Of a stretch of 64,000 nucleotides of DNA, positions 49,269-62,500 are shown one piece after another. The stretch comes from Clavelina lepadiformis (taxonomy: Eukaryota > Chordata > Ascidiacea > Aplousobranchia > Clavelinidae), in the NCBI RefSeq assembly GCF_947623445.1, contig NC_135243.1, positions 21,336,479 through 21,400,478 of the forward strand, given 5' to 3'. Position 1 is the stretch's first letter. Each line of letters begins with the position of its first letter. Under the pieces are notes generated by a model. It did not search any database and was not told the origin of the DNA. It saw nothing but the letters and a program-made list of their open reading frames with translations. The position numbers and the translations under genes are program-made.

Positions 49269-52183
49269 ATGGTGAAAAAAAACCTTAAATTGTTCCTGGT
49301 AATTTCACTGAGCTTTAACGTCACATTATTGTATAGCGTTGTGAAGTTCCCGAACGGTTTGCAAGAGAGGTATGTTGTGTTAATCTACATACAACATCGA
49401 TTTTTATTATGTTTTCTTAACATGTATATTTTCATACAGACCACAATCAAGTTGGTCTCGTACCTTTCAAATTCCTGAACCTCGAAATTGCAACGATCAT
49501 CAAGCTTCTTTGTCAGTGGGAATTAACAAAACTTCAACTAAAAGTAATCTACGTAATTTGATACTCAACCAAAACGTACCTAAATCGTGTTGTTAAACAA
49601 TGCTGGTGTTATTTCAAAAGCAAATATTTTTATATACGTTGTGGGGCGGCCAGAAATGATTTATTTTTTCAGACCAATTTACGCTTGTCGATGCAAGAAG
49701 TTTGATTAAAAGAGCTTACTTGGAAGCAATCGAAGTGAATGAGTTTGTGAGAAAATATTTTCGTAAAGATATGGATTTGACAAAAAAGGCTGCCCTCGAA
49801 GAAGATTATTTAACAAACTACCTTCCATTTAAGTAATGTCCTTGTCCTTGTTATTGTCCTTAATCATGTTCTTAAAATATACCATTAAAATTTAGCTGTC
49901 AATTTGTTGTATATAGCGACCTCACACGAAAAATGAAATTTCTTGTTGATGTCATCCATAATGAATCTCAGAAGGATTTGTCGGACCTTGTAAATGAAGT
50001 TCAAAAAAGAATTCACAAGTTACAGGTACTGTTTAATGTTATATTTCACAGACCATATCTCAAGTCATGTTAAAACCCCGGGGTCTTTCGTTTTCATAGA
50101 ATCCAAGCGATTGCAAAACGGCAAAAAAGCTGGTTTGCAAGTTCCCTTATTATGGATTTGGAAGTCAGCATCATCACATAGGCAATTGTCTATTAGCTGC
50201 GTTAGGTACAAATCGTGTAATGTTGGTGGATTATTCCAGTGTGCGCTATCCTGGAATCCAGAAAGTTTTCCTTCCATTGAGTGACACATGTTCGATGGAA
50301 GATTTGCCAAAGCAGGTTGATGAATGGAAAGGAGGTAAGAAGCTTAGATAAGCATTTATTTATTCGTATACTTTGCATGTAGGTAAAGATATAAGTCACA
50401 ATACCTTTAACTGTTTAAACATTTACATTTATACAAAAACAAACATATTGAAACATGAAAAATTTGGTGTATTAATCAATAAAATTATGTTAACTTTACA
50501 GGTTTTTCTTGTTTGCTGCTGTTTTATTCGAAAATGTTTTGTTGTCAACAAGTTACTAAAGGACAAACTTGATATAATTTTATAACATTTGTGCTGTAAA
50601 TATCTTTTGAAATTTAGAATTACAGGAGAATTTTGAACACATTCAAGTTGTTAAATTAGACCTTACGCATGAAGGGAGTGCCAACACTCGTTTTAAGGGG
50701 TTAACAATTCCCAAATTTCTGGAAGGTAAATCATGTTACACTATAAAATCTTTAAAAAAAGTATGTCACTGACGTCACAAAGATGTGTCGGTTCTTGTAT
50801 AAAATTGAACAACGAAAGCATGAACTTGTTTCGTTTTAAGTTTGATTTGTGTTTTTGTTTGTACTTTTAATAGAAAAAGTTGAGTTTCTTCACGACGATC
50901 CAAATATGTGGTGGATTGGGCAAATAATGGGATACCTGCTTAGGCCCAGGCCGTGGATTTCTTTCAGAGTGCAACTTATCAAAAGAAAACTAAATCTTAA
51001 CCATCCATACGTGAGGTATCAAGAAGAAGCATCCGAACCACAAAACCAGATCAAGCTGACTTTTATACGATAAAACTGAGTTTTATCAAATGTAACAATC
51101 TTAGGGAAGAATATTTATAAGTTACATGTATACAAAGCTTTAGTTATTTCATTGCAGCATTCACGTTCGAAGAACAGACAAACTTAAAAATGACGCAAGA
51201 AAATTCGAAATTGAAGAATATATGGTGAGTTTTAATTATCATTTTTCTCCTTTTGTATATTTGTTAACAAAAGTCGTCTTTTCGTAATAAATAAGTTTTG
51301 TCTTTATATGTTTAGACACTGTATTTGCAGGATCCTGTTGTTGCCTGGTACGATAGCCAAGTAGGAAACGCATGCAACTATACGAGACGAGTTTATGTTG
51401 CGAGCGACGATCTAGCGAGTGTAATACCGGACGCCCGTAATAAGTAAATATATGTCTACTGTGTGTACAGCACATAGCAATCACAACAAATATAGTATAT
51501 TCTATCCAGGCAAGTTATCAACATTTTACTGAAAACTTCCGTTTGGTAACAGGTATCCTAACTACGACTTTGTGTATAATGCTGTCGACGATAAAAAGTT
51601 ATTGAAAGATATGAAACAAACTGTTGAAAGCCGACAGACAGAAGATGAACTTTTTGCGTTGGCCTGTGATTTAATGATTTTATCACAAAGCGACTATTTC
51701 GTCGGGACATACAGTTCTAACGTAAGTGTTTCGTATTTCATATTTGATATGTAACCGTATAAACTCTATTTAGTTTATAATTCCACACGCGGGTATGAAT
51801 TTATGAGACTCTCTGCTGTTTGCATCATTTGCTTCAAGATCTTTTATTCAATTTATTTTTTTCTCGAACAGATCGGACGTCTTGTTACGCAGCTCATGCA
51901 TTCTTCGAGCGACGCCACTTTTAGATCACGCTCGATCGATCATCGAATGCATTATCATCGGGGACTTCCCTTAACTTATCGAGCGGTTGAAGATTTTTCT
52001 GGTGGAAAAGGAGAACTTTCTTTCTCCGCTGGAGAGACGATTGTTCTCAGATCATTCGTTGAATTTCCCTCGTACAAAGGCTTCGGTAGAAATGAAGCTG
52101 GCCACGAGGGCACCTTTCCCATGTATAAGGTTGAACAAACGCTCACCTTGGTACAATATCTTGCTTTAAATGACACGTTTTAA
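49269..52183 (+). CDS. FUT8: Alpha-1,6-fucosyltransferase (FUT8-like), copy 2, intact
   Basis: Golgi enzyme of core fucosylation of N-glycans, using GDP-fucose. Eleven exons: 49269-49369, 49440-49543, 49673-49832, 49917-50025, 50100-50334, 50618-50725, 50874-51015, 51158-51224, 51331-51443, 51553-51721 and 51872-52183. Total 540 codons (539 aa), all phases consistent, no internal stop. Layout: type II anchor in exon 1 (LKLFLVISLSFNVTLLYSVV), Ser-rich stem in exon 2, helical region with VDVIHNESQ (exon 4), NPSDCKTAKKLVC and a Cys-rich site (exon 5), WWIGQIMGYLLRP (exon 7), SIHVRRTDK with the donor-binding arginines (exon 8), RVYVASDD (exon 9), LSQSDYFVGTYSSN (exon 10), and the C-terminal SH3 domain (exon 11, AVEDFSGGKGELSF ... 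GFGRNEAGHEGTFPMYKV). Exon lengths equal copy 1. The poly(A) signal AATAAA is at 52436. Relative to copy 1 the N-terminus and stem differ most. Confidence 0.94.
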
Positions 52184-52559
52184 AGAGTCTGTTGAAGCTT
52201 CTATTTGCGCAGCAAACAAATCGTAGTTGGTATTGTATCAGTGTTTCTTACTTATAAAAGATACATTCTGTCAATATCTTTCTATGCATGAGCTTTACCG
52301 TTATTTAGGCATTTTCCTAATGCCAAAGCATGATTTTTTTTGTTCAGTAGCATTATCAAGAATTACATTTAATGAATGTTTTTTTAGTAATTAATTTTTC
52401 AAAAGTTAACTAATAGCATTGTGTATCATAACCGCAATAAACAAACTTAAACAGTTGACCTGATGGAGAAGAATGAATTGCATTTTTGAAATCAGCGACC
52501 AAAATGTAGCTTAGAACAGCCTTAATACCCTGGCAACCAAAATTTGTGTAGGCCAGTGC

Positions 52560-55500
52560 AATTGGTGCCACCGAGTGCTCTAAAATGAATTTACGTGGTG
52601 AATTTCTTTCGTTTCACTTTTCATAATAAACTTACTCAAGGTAATATTAATACTTAAACGACGCAATTTAACTCGGAAAAGTAAATATTTCATAATCGTA
52701 AAGTTGTACTTAAACCAATGTACATATTTATAACCTCATTGCAACAGGTGTTAGCTGACAGCTGGAAAAGGACAACAATACGTTTTTGGTGGCAAATCTT
52801 ATACCCGCTATAGCTACTTCGTAAAATCCTGTGTCAACAGAAGTTCACTCGTCTCCTTTTTCTCACCAAAGGAATAAATATTCGAAGCGTAACCCAAAGC
52901 AAACTAATTGAGCTTTTTTTGATGAATAACTTACCGTTTCCGTTTCCGTTTTTGTTCAGTTTTTCTGGTTTTAATTACATCTAGTTTTTTCGCAGTAAAT
53001 TTAATGAAAGAAGATTGTTGGTGAATTACAATTGCCGACAAGGCTACATCAGTAAAATTTTCACCTTATTCATCTTGCGTTTAATTCCTGTCATTTGAAT
53101 CTTTGGATCTTCTTTAATCGTTAAATTACAGTAGCTCCTAATTACATTTTAAACCAGCCATGGATATTTTTGTGATTAAGCAGAAACATCGTGACAATGA
53201 AAAAATTTAAGTTTTTAGTATTTAAAAATCCGATACTTCTATCGCATGTGGAATATGCGATACTTCTTTGGCAAAATAATATTTCGCATCGTTGTTTATT
53301 TGTTTTTCGTGTGTTTCCCACGCTTTTACTTTTTTTAGTTATCAGTTATCACCCTGATTTCTTTTGTCCACTGTCTTATTTGATTTTGTTCTTTTTGGCG
53401 CCTCAGTGTTTCGCTGTGGTCGAACGTGTAATTAACTAATTATATAGCGTGTCCTTTTTCGTTTGGTGTCCCGCATTTGCTTCAGGCGTGAATAGTTGCT
53501 TTTCTGAGAAAACGTGGCCTTTGGAGGCAGTTTACGTTCGAGTCTTTAAATCGAGGACCTGTCCTTTTCGTTGGTCTCTTGGATCTGCTGTTGCTGTTTG
53601 CACTATATTTTATCAACTTATTTTGAATAACTGTTCGTAACTTTAAGCCCCAAACGAGGATGAGATTTTAATCTCTGATGAAAACACAATCAAGCTTCAT
53701 TGCACAACGTTCGTTGGTTTTGAGTGGGCCGTTAAAGCAGTAGAAAACGCACCTGGCAGAAGAAAATCTGTAACACTCTCAAATAGATTTCCATCCTTAA
53801 ATGATTTATGCATTATTTGCCCGTCGGATTGTCTAAAGTCATTTGCTTAAATTGGAAGAAGCGTCCTGTACAGCGACCATCCTTGCTCAGTAATGCAGCC
53901 AGCCACAACAGGAAAATAACGTAACTATAGAGGAAGTCTGGACGAAACGTAACAGGGGGTAACTTGTATCTTTCGCTGTAGTTTTTTTTAAGACGTTTGT
54001 TTAACAAAGAGTTCCGCCGTCCAATGGTACGGTAGTATTCATATTTTGTAACGTGGTTAGTTTTAAAATGCTTAATGTGTGTAATACAACATTAAAATTT
54101 AATATTTTCAGGTTTTTGAAACGGAGTAGATTTTCGAATAATACTCACATTGTCGTATAGATGTTAACAATTCCGAGTGAAAGGATGTCATTTGAAAGTA
54201 TAGGATCATGGATGAAACGTGCTTGCTATGGCAATGACGAATGTGCGTGATTAATTGATTACTGATGTAACCAGTGTAACCACTAACCAGTGAAATTATT
54301 AACCAGTTTGGTATCAGTGAGCTTTTGGCTAATTGTTAAAGTTGCTTGTTTTACAACCCAATAAAAAATTGAACAAACGAAATTTGAACTGAACGCAACT
54401 AGTCATTTAATAACTAGGCTGATAAATAGAGCAAGGAAATATTTCATTTTTCACACATCATAATTGCAACCTAAATCCTAATTAGACCATGTGTGGCCTG
54501 CACAGAGTCACAGTGAAGCGTTGCTTACAGTTGCACTGTTTGTTGCAGAAACTTGAAATTTGGTAATTTTTCCTAAAAAATGTTCAGTTATCTATCCATG
54601 TTTGTTTTATAAAGTTTGATTTGTTCAATTTTTAAAATATTGTCATCTTTTCATAGTTTTGTTTTGTCTCTGTATGGAAGCGAATCATTCTCGTTTACTC
54701 ATTCATGCTAACTCGACAACTGTTCCCTTGTATTCTCTTCTCGTGGTCAAGTGGTTTTCCGCAAAGCGGAAAAAAAAACTTTTAGAAATGTATCACTTGT
54801 AGAAATACTTAATTTACACTAAATGCATTTCTTTAGTTTTGCAATTATGATGTATACAGGAAGTTAGATGTGTTTGCTAGTAAACTGTAAAAATCCGACC
54901 TGTTTACGACGTATAAGGTACCTGTATCGAATAAGGCCCGGTCCCTAATAAGGCCCATTGCTCATATTTCGCAAACCCGTGCAAATAAATGAAAGATTTT
55001 GTCCCTATATAAAAACTAATATAAATTCATGATGGTTTACCAGATTTCATCCTTGTCACGTGATCAACCGATTCGCTAGAGCACAACAAAAATTTGATAC
55101 TTGCAGTTAAGGTGGTTTTGTTAATTTAGAAAAAAAGTAAGTGAGAATTTGGCCGGTTAAATGAACTGTTGTCAGCCGGCTGAAGTTTTCATGTAACAAC
55201 CAACTTAGTATTGAAAAGGATAATGCAATTTTTTTTGCTAAAATTTTTCTGATGATAAAAATGTGACATTTTTTTCGTGGATGCCACATGCGCCTAATAA
55301 GGCCCATACAAGATGCTTGGCTAATTGATGTCCAGACTTTAAGAGTGGTTCCAGTCATCAGTTGGCAAATTGTTGCAGTTACTTTGATGCGCCTAGTGAA
55401 ATCTTTTTAAATGTTTGTACAACTTAAAATGTGAAATTTCTAATAATGTTATATGTTGTCTATTACTATGTTTTGAATCAAAATACTCACAAAATTGGTG

Positions 55501-56095
55501 GGCCTTATTAGGAGCCTATGCTCCTAATAAGGCCCATTTTTTGGAATTTTTAATTTCTTTATAAAAATTTTTTTGGGGGTTGTCAGGTATTGTGGTTTTA
55601 ATATGTTGTAGTCATATACCCTCACTAATAGAATACCATTTTTCAGTTTATTCTCATTTATGGTTCTTGAGTTATTTTCAAAAAAGTGTTAGGTGGGCCT
55701 TATTCGGTACAGGTACCTTATAGTCATCGAATAATTAACGATTGAAAATTTGTGTTTAGTGTCGGTCACACATAGTTAAAATAGTAATGTCGCGCCAATA
55801 AACTTACTACTGTACACTTGGTACATGAATTGCATTTTTTCGAATACTAGTTTGAATGTTGAGAGAATTTAAATTTTATGAAATTGGTTGGACCGCCAAA
55901 AAATGTCAAATGTTTAGGTTAATTATTCACAAATAAAAAACCACTGATCTAGACCTAAACAATTTATCCGTGCTACTGCATGTTCAGAAATGAAATTCAG
56001 TCCGCATATTACTTCTTTATTTATAAATCATTAGTCACCACAATAGCCACAAACTATGTTTCTTTTACCGTAGACAGATGAACTCGACATTGAAT
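52560..56095 (+). repeat. Dispersed repeat, unit 2 copy
   Basis: Counterpart of 30950-33000, longer because it keeps about 1 kb (53880-54912) lost in unit 1 and carries the MITE at 54914. The part after 53860 (ACCATCCTTGCTCAGTA) is also found in the 18-kb copy, confirming that unit 1 has the deletion. A frame at 53650-53842 repeats the coding-like stretch described at 31951. Confidence 0.75.
54914..55720. mobile_element. MITE with TA target duplication and repeated AATAAGGCCC motifs, 807 bp
   Basis: Ends TAAGGTACCTGTATCGAATA and, inverted, TAAGGTACCTGTACCGAATA, flanked by TA at 54912-54913 and 55721-55722. AATAAGGCCC or its complement occurs at least six times, including near 54931, 54948, 55288, 55502, 55530 and 55697. 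TA targets suggest a Tc1-mariner relative. No coding frame is convincing; a minus-strand 83-codon frame at 55107-55358 has no motif. Confidence 0.8.
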
Positions 56096-56254
56096 CTATA
56101 CAGCGTTGACATGGTGTTCTATCAAGTCGGTTTTGCCTAAATCGAATTGACTGGTCGAAAAACACTTCCAATACTTCGATAATAAATTCAGTACTTCGCG
56201 ACGTTCACTCCCAGACAGCTTTGCCCCCAAAGCTACGCCTTCTTCCATTGCTTG

Positions 56255-57933
56255 TGTAACGATTATTTCCTCGTTTGTATAGCCAGGCTTAGTTTCACAT
56301 TCACGGTGAACCGCGACACCTTTAACTGCACGTAACTGTGAGTAACCTTCCACTGCGAGACTGTGTAGCGTTATCACGCTAATGAAACAAACCGATGATC
56401 TGCGACAAGCCGCATTTTATTGGTCTTGGCCAGACGCCGACTCAAGCCTTCTTTTCTAAAATCGCACAATCTTTATATACAACCAGGGTGCCAAAACACG
56501 TGATTAAAATAGTTCAACAAACGCGTACACGGTGCTGATTGGTAAAAACGCTCGCTTCAAACGAAAATACGATGATAAGTAACAACATGTGGGGACAAAG
56601 TCCGTAACACACCCCCCATCCTACATTTGAGACCACCCGGGCGAAACTTTTCCCCTGTCCCAAGGTATGTGAATTAAATCACGGTGACTTGTGTTGTGTG
56701 TACGATGCAAGCTAAAAACATAAAAACGACAAAAAGTGCTCTATTACCTAAAAATCCGAGAACTCTAACACGTGTTCGTGCTCCCCAAAACACTAGTAAA
56801 GCGGAACATGTATGCGCTTCATCTGTAACAGGCGTCGACGTTGACTTTTTGAGGGCCCCTTCCGACAGGTCGGTCGCTTGATTGTTGAGAACTGAAGTAG
56901 GCAAGCTCTCATCGGCTCCATTCTGTCCAGCATCGGAAACATCTGTGCGACTGCACTCTCCATCGGTATCGCTCTCATCTTCCTGGCCCACCCCCAGCAA
57001 TAAAACTTCTTCAGCTTCTACAGCTTTCTGGGGGTTAGTGATGAAGCTATAAAGATAGTCAAAAACTTTCTCTTCGAAGACGGTTTCTGGGAGAGACATG
57101 ACCATTTGTGGATCCCTTAGGCCCTTCATCACGCACAGGAACATTAAATCTTTTCGAAGACGTTCGTTTGTTGGGTAGGCCCTTCTACCCAGAGTGTTTA
57201 CTGTCTTTACAAAGTCACATGCGGACTCGTCTTGTGGTTGTCGTCTGTTGAAAAACGATTTCCGCATTCTATACAGAGCTTCTGGATAGTCGACAATCAA
57301 CTCGAATTGATAAACAACGTCTTCTAAAGACATCTCAGCAACAGGTAAGTGACTTAATCTGAGAAGGAACATTTCTTGAATCGAAGCCAAGAAAAACGGT
57401 TTCTTCGCTTCATCGGGAAGCTTGGTGAGACGACAATAAGAATGAAACAAATACAAAAATCGTTGTAAGTCGTCTCCCGCTTTATAGAACGGCCGTGGAA
57501 GGTAGAAGATCGGATCCATAATACTCACAAAAATGCTAACCCTTTTGGCGGTTGTGAAATCCTGGCGCGCTCGCCAATTGTAACGATTATTTTCTCGTTT
57601 GTATAGCCAGGCTTAGTTTCACATTCACGGTGAACCGCGACACCTTTAACTGCACGTAACTGTGAGTAACCTTCCACTGCGAGACTGTGTAGCGTTATCA
57701 CGCTAATGAAACAAACCGATGATTTTTGACAAGCCGCATTTTATTGGTCTTGGCCAGACGCCGACTCAAGCCTTCTTTTCTAAAATCGCACAATCTTTAT
57801 ATACAACCAGGGTGCCAAAACACGTGATTAAAATAGTTCAACAAACGCGTACACGGTGCTGATTGGTAAAAACGCTCGCTTCAAACGAAAATACGATGAT
57901 AAGTAACAACATGTGGGGACAAAGTCCGTAACA
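56255..57933 (-). mobile_element. Young gag-only LTR retrotransposon, 1679 bp
   Basis: Two 355-bp LTRs at 56255-56609 and 57579-57933 differ at four positions. The target duplication CTTG is at 56251-56254 and 57934-57937; unit 1 has the empty site at 33157. LTRs begin TG and end CA. Transcription runs on the minus strand: each LTR has TATATAAAG (about 56474) and, about 60 bp further along, AATAAAATG (about 56412). Next to the 5' LTR the minus strand reads TTGGCGAGCGCGCCAGGAT, a candidate primer-binding site, and a GGATGGGGGGTG polypurine tract precedes the 3' LTR. The interior, 969 bp, holds only a gag frame, so mobilisation must depend on another element. Confidence 0.93.
56674..57519 (-). 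CDS. Gag-like protein of the LTR element
   Basis: 281 aa from the ATG at 57519. Residues 1 to about 175 resemble a capsid-type Gag core: helical, with FYKAGDDLQRFLYLFHSYC at the start and, further on, ETVFEEKVFDYLYSF. An acidic linker follows (EDESDTDGE). The C-terminus is basic and hydrophobic (LGFLGNRALFVVFMFLACIV), which could act as a membrane segment. No zinc knuckle, protease or reverse transcriptase follows; the frame ends 64 bp before the 3' LTR. Unusual for Gag is the hydrophobic tail in place of a nucleic-acid binding domain. Confidence 0.75.
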   Translation of the reverse strand: MDPIFYLPRPFYKAGDDLQRFLYLFHSYCRLTKLPDEAKKPFFLASIQEMFLLRLSHLPVAEMSLEDVVYQFELIVDYPEALYRMRKSFFNRRQPQDESACDFVKTVNTLGRRAYPTNERLRKDLMFLCVMKGLRDPQMVMSLPETVFEEKVFDYLYSFITNPQKAVEAEEVLLLGVGQEDESDTDGECSRTDVSDAGQNGADESLPTSVLNNQATDLSEGALKKSTSTPVTDEAHTCSALLVFWGARTRVRVLGFLGNRALFVVFMFLACIVHTTQVTVI

Positions 57934-59514
57934 CTTGCAAGTGATCTAGCCGGGGTATAAAGCTATGTTCTTCTACCGACGCTACAGAGCATCTTTGCTC
58001 GGAGTTCACAATGCATCGGTTATTATTGCAGTCACACGTGGAACTTAACTTCGAAACTAGCGCGCACGTGCCGGGCTGGCAAACATCCTCTCCGCAATCC
58101 CGCCAAACATAGAGACTGGACAAGGTAAGCGACTCTGGTTCCGTTGACTAACCTGACTTCGTCATCGCTAAAATTAGCCAATCGAATGGGGACTTTGCCG
58201 TTACGAACTTGTGTGAGATAGTTACCCGCTAGTACACCCTATTCATCATTCAAACGGAGGTTACCTTCAACTAATGCCGGAAACTCAAGGTCGGACATCT
58301 TAAGCATCGGATCTCTACAAAATAAGCCGAAAGTGCACACCTCGGTGGAAGCGGGGACGATCAGGTCTTCAACGATGTAGATTTTGTTCCGCTGTAGGGT
58401 CACTTTCCCATCAAGCAGGGGTGCCGACGAAGATCCAGCTTCTAGAAAGATCCAGCTCTGCGAGTTGATTGACGACGTAGATTTCACACTCTGTGATCAA
58501 ACCAGCCACTTAAACTGATAACGTGACAAGGCCTAACACCTATAATGCAGTCCCGCTAGCCGTTGTTAGCTGTGTATCAAACATAGGGCCCAGTGTAGTA
58601 CTCGGATTTTTGGACAAAACTTTATCGAACAAAGTCTTAGACATGAGTGATACGCTGGCTCCCGTGTCTACCAGAGCACAAATGGACAAAGAACATAACA
58701 TTATATTAATACTTTCATAAGCTTCTCCACTATTGTTGTTGAGATGTTGATCTGTATACATCAATTGAATTAATCCAAGGGTTATGATTCGTAACTGTGC
58801 TTTGACGGTTAAAGCAATCCTGCCTAAATGAATCATGTTTAGAAAACTGTGTACTTGAACGTGGCTTGTTTCGGACCCCGTGTGCTTTATCAGCAGAGAA
58901 CTTACGGTTTCGGTACCGTTGATTCTTACCGTCAAACAGGCCTTGCGCACATGATCTCCAATGTTCAATGTTTGTCTCAATGTGTTTTTACTGAAGACAC
59001 AGTTTCGTCAATACTGGAAATTTGGCCTTGAATACTGTCGTTAAACAATTTGATTTCGCCAATTATCTTTGCAAGTTCATTCTTCATCGAAACAGTCGCT
59101 ATGTCCTGGTGGCTTTCATCTGTTTGTGAAAGTCGAGTGAAAGTGAATACGTCCGAACACGGAGTCTTTCCAGAGATGTCCAGGGCAATGGCTCGGGCGC
59201 TGGAAGAGAAGAAGTCTCTGCCGATCTCTAGGTCTGCGACTAAGGTTTCCGATGTTTTACGGTTTATCAAACCCCGGATCAACGCCAAGTAGAGTACCTC
59301 CTTTTTCATCGTTTAGGCTTAAAATAAAAAGTTCTTCTGCTATGACTTTTACATTCGATTTCAAAGAGTATTTATGAGAAAGTTTCTCACTTGGGAGATT
59401 CCTACTTTTTACTTTCACTTTCGAACGGAAATGACACCGTTGTCCATTTTCAACAAAAGCCAGAAGATATTGATGGTGGCCACGTGGTATTCTTTGAAAC
59501 AAACCAAAACGCAC

Positions 59515-62500
59515 CCTCGGTGAAAGATCCGTTGTTGCGTGAAAAGTTCAAACAATATGACTAAGTCGTATCATAATGCCTGCTGTGTAGCAATTTTTTT
59601 ATTTCTAAAGTGACAGATGCCATTTGAATCAATTAATTATATTATTGATTAAAACTAAAATTTTGTATCTAATAAAAGACCCATTAAGCTGTTGAAGTCA
59701 ATGCAAATTCCAAAATAACAATGTATGAGATGCTGATATATATAAGTTACACGTATCTTTCATTTCCTTTACTTCCTTGCTGATTCGAAACGATTTCATG
59801 ATTTACGGGTTTTTATGGGCGATGTCTTTGATTTTCGGATTGATCTTGTATTACTTGATTAACGATGTTTTTGCTCAACATTAGCAGACATAACCATCGT
59901 TATTTGACGTCTTACAATTGAAGCGGTGGCGTTAGGTGGCGTCACTATATTGATTTCACGTTTATTATTTGCATTCGTTGTGAAAAATTCTATATTAAGC
60001 TGTGCGCTGTGTATCGCACGTGTTTCGACGTGATTTGAGCTATGCGTTTTACGTTTGCTCTTTCGCGATAAGCACGTTTTATGAAAGGCAGTCCACTTGG
60101 AATTTAGTGCAAAACATACGAAGTATACGCCTGCATACTGTTGTGTTGTATCAATACTAATATTTTGTTGCTTACTTGTTGGTGTAATTGCTTTGCTGGA
60201 AAGATCACGCCTTTGCCCTTTGTATTTCTTCAAGTTCAGATTTTCAGTCGACGTGACGCTTTAGTTTTCCGAGCGCGGCAAATCCGTGCAGAAAACAATT
60301 TTGGTCTTGGTAGAATCTGGACGGTGTGTGGCAAAATGTTGATTTTATATTGTATTGGGTTTTGTTACTTGTGCTTTTTCTTTTGGGCCTTGGTGTTTTT
60401 TGTTATCTTTACATTTTGATTTACGCTCATGAATTTCTTTGTTATTATTGTTGAGTTTTGTGTGATTTGCCGCTGAGCGCTTCGGTGCATTGACACGGTG
60501 GATCGCTTGATTGAACACGTCTATTCCTGATTATTGACCTGCACTCATTAGCGTGTGATGGATTTTCTTTTCATGAAGGCAGTAACTTTACGGTAATTCT
60601 ATATATACAGAGTGAGGATCCGTCTTTATATTGCTCTGCAAAAGGTCGCTATATTGAAGCCTTTTTTCAAGATATGCTTTACATGTCCGTTGGTGACTTA
60701 TATACTGTTAATTGACGAACGGTATTTTAACAGTGCTATAGAACAGTACAATACAAGCGAGCTGTTTTATATGACAGAGCCTGGCTTTAAATGGGTTGTG
60801 AAAGCAGTAAAATAGTATCTAGCAGTAACATTCTGTAACAAGCACCCTATCAAAAAAAACAGGTAAAAGATAAAACAGACGAAAACAGTTATTTTGGCGC
60901 ATTAGTTTTCAGAACAACACAAATCTATGTATATACCAGAGAGGCTCCGGTAGAATCAAGACGAAACACAAACGCTAACACATATCAGAAACATTGGTGT
61001 CCTAATACACTAGAAATAAAATATATTTTGCACAGCGAGACTAACGGAGGTCCTGCCACTTACTTGCCGCTACATTCAAAATTACGCTCTCCACAGGTAA
61101 TGGAAAAAATAAAAAAAGTAAAACATTTCTAAAACAAACTACCTCAACCAAAAATTACCAAAACTACCTCAACGGTATACATTACTTGACTCTGCTTAAT
61201 ACTTACTGAGTTGTAACGTGGTATCATCTCATGTTATTAACGAGTGTGTGGCAAGACAACTTGCTACAGAAAAATGAGGCAATATGGACGTGAGTCTCTC
61301 AGCTGCATTGTGGACGCTGAGACCTTTATTATAGTAATGTTTTATAATAGTATTGCGTGCGAGGCGCCATGGCATAACTATACCTTCTACTGTGTATATT
61401 ACTGGGCTTCATAGGTTTGATGACAGGATTTGTTTCTCCGATTTGTACTCCGTTGTGGAAAAATAAGAAAACTCGTCCAAGCCTGAAGCGAGCTTGAACG
61501 TATGATGTCATAATAAAACAAACTAAGATGCTGGATTGTAATAACATAAAGGTGTTTATCGAAGGTTATAAACAAAATCTATTGGTCCTTGGTGAACTTA
61601 TTTCTTAGAAATATAATATCATTATTCATTATATTTCACAAAACTATTTACAACATTATAAACTCTTTTGTATTTATAACTTTTATGCCTTTACGTTTTT
61701 AACGAAAAAGGACAGGAACATTATAATCACATCTACTACATGCGTGACGAGCTAGGAAGTATTTTTAAAACTTAATGACGTCACAGCAAGATTGGAAACT
61801 ACTCGGAAAATTACCTCATTTTGTTTTTTGGTCCAAAAAGGAAACATTCCGGTTCGTGAGAACACTTAGAAAAGGTGACGTTCGTGCAGGATTTTCAGGC
61901 TCTAGCTCGGGTTCGTCACATTCGTATTTTAAACTGCACATCGGTTCGGCAGCTTCAGCAACTTTTTGGTTTAACGTTGTCTTATTTGACGGGTAGAAAG
62001 CTGTTTTTTGTTTTGTGTTCGCCACTATAGCGTTAACGTTGTTGTGCATGATGGGTTTGATGAATGTTTTTAATGAATAGTAATGATTGAATGTCTTTCT
62101 CGTTTGTCATTCGATATGTATTTATTCGTTCACTGGATTTTAATGAATTAAAAACCGATAATAAATTAAATTAAAAAGCTAAACGTTTTTATAGTTTATG
62201 ATGTGATGGCGTCAATAAATAACAGTGGTGGTTTTAGTGCCAAAATAACTCATTATCTTCAGACGTACGTGTGATTTCCATTAAAATAGGGTATAGTGAA
62301 ATGTTACAAGAGTATTTATGGCAGATTATAAAATCATGTGTTTTTGCACGTATTTACTCGTTGATGGAAAAACTTCAACGCAAATAGGGAGTTCCCGGCT
62401 TCTTGGAGCAAAAATTAAAACGCATACATCGTAATCATTACGATTCGACGAATTTTACGATCTTAATTATAACCTTTTTAATTTCTTGTCGTCACAAATA

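Larger units (their letters stand above)
56096..59514 (-). mobile_element. Ty3/gypsy retrotransposon fragment, unit 2, split by an LTR element
   Basis: Same fragment as 32998-34732, now in two parts: 56096-56254 (end of the protease-RT linker, LSGSERREVLNLLSKYWKCF) and 57938-59514 (rest of linker, protease with LVDTGASVSLMSK at about 58650, gag-like part). It differs from unit 1 by few substitutions and small indels; a one-base difference near 58126 breaks the linker frame. No reverse transcriptase or LTR seen. Confidence 0.8.
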
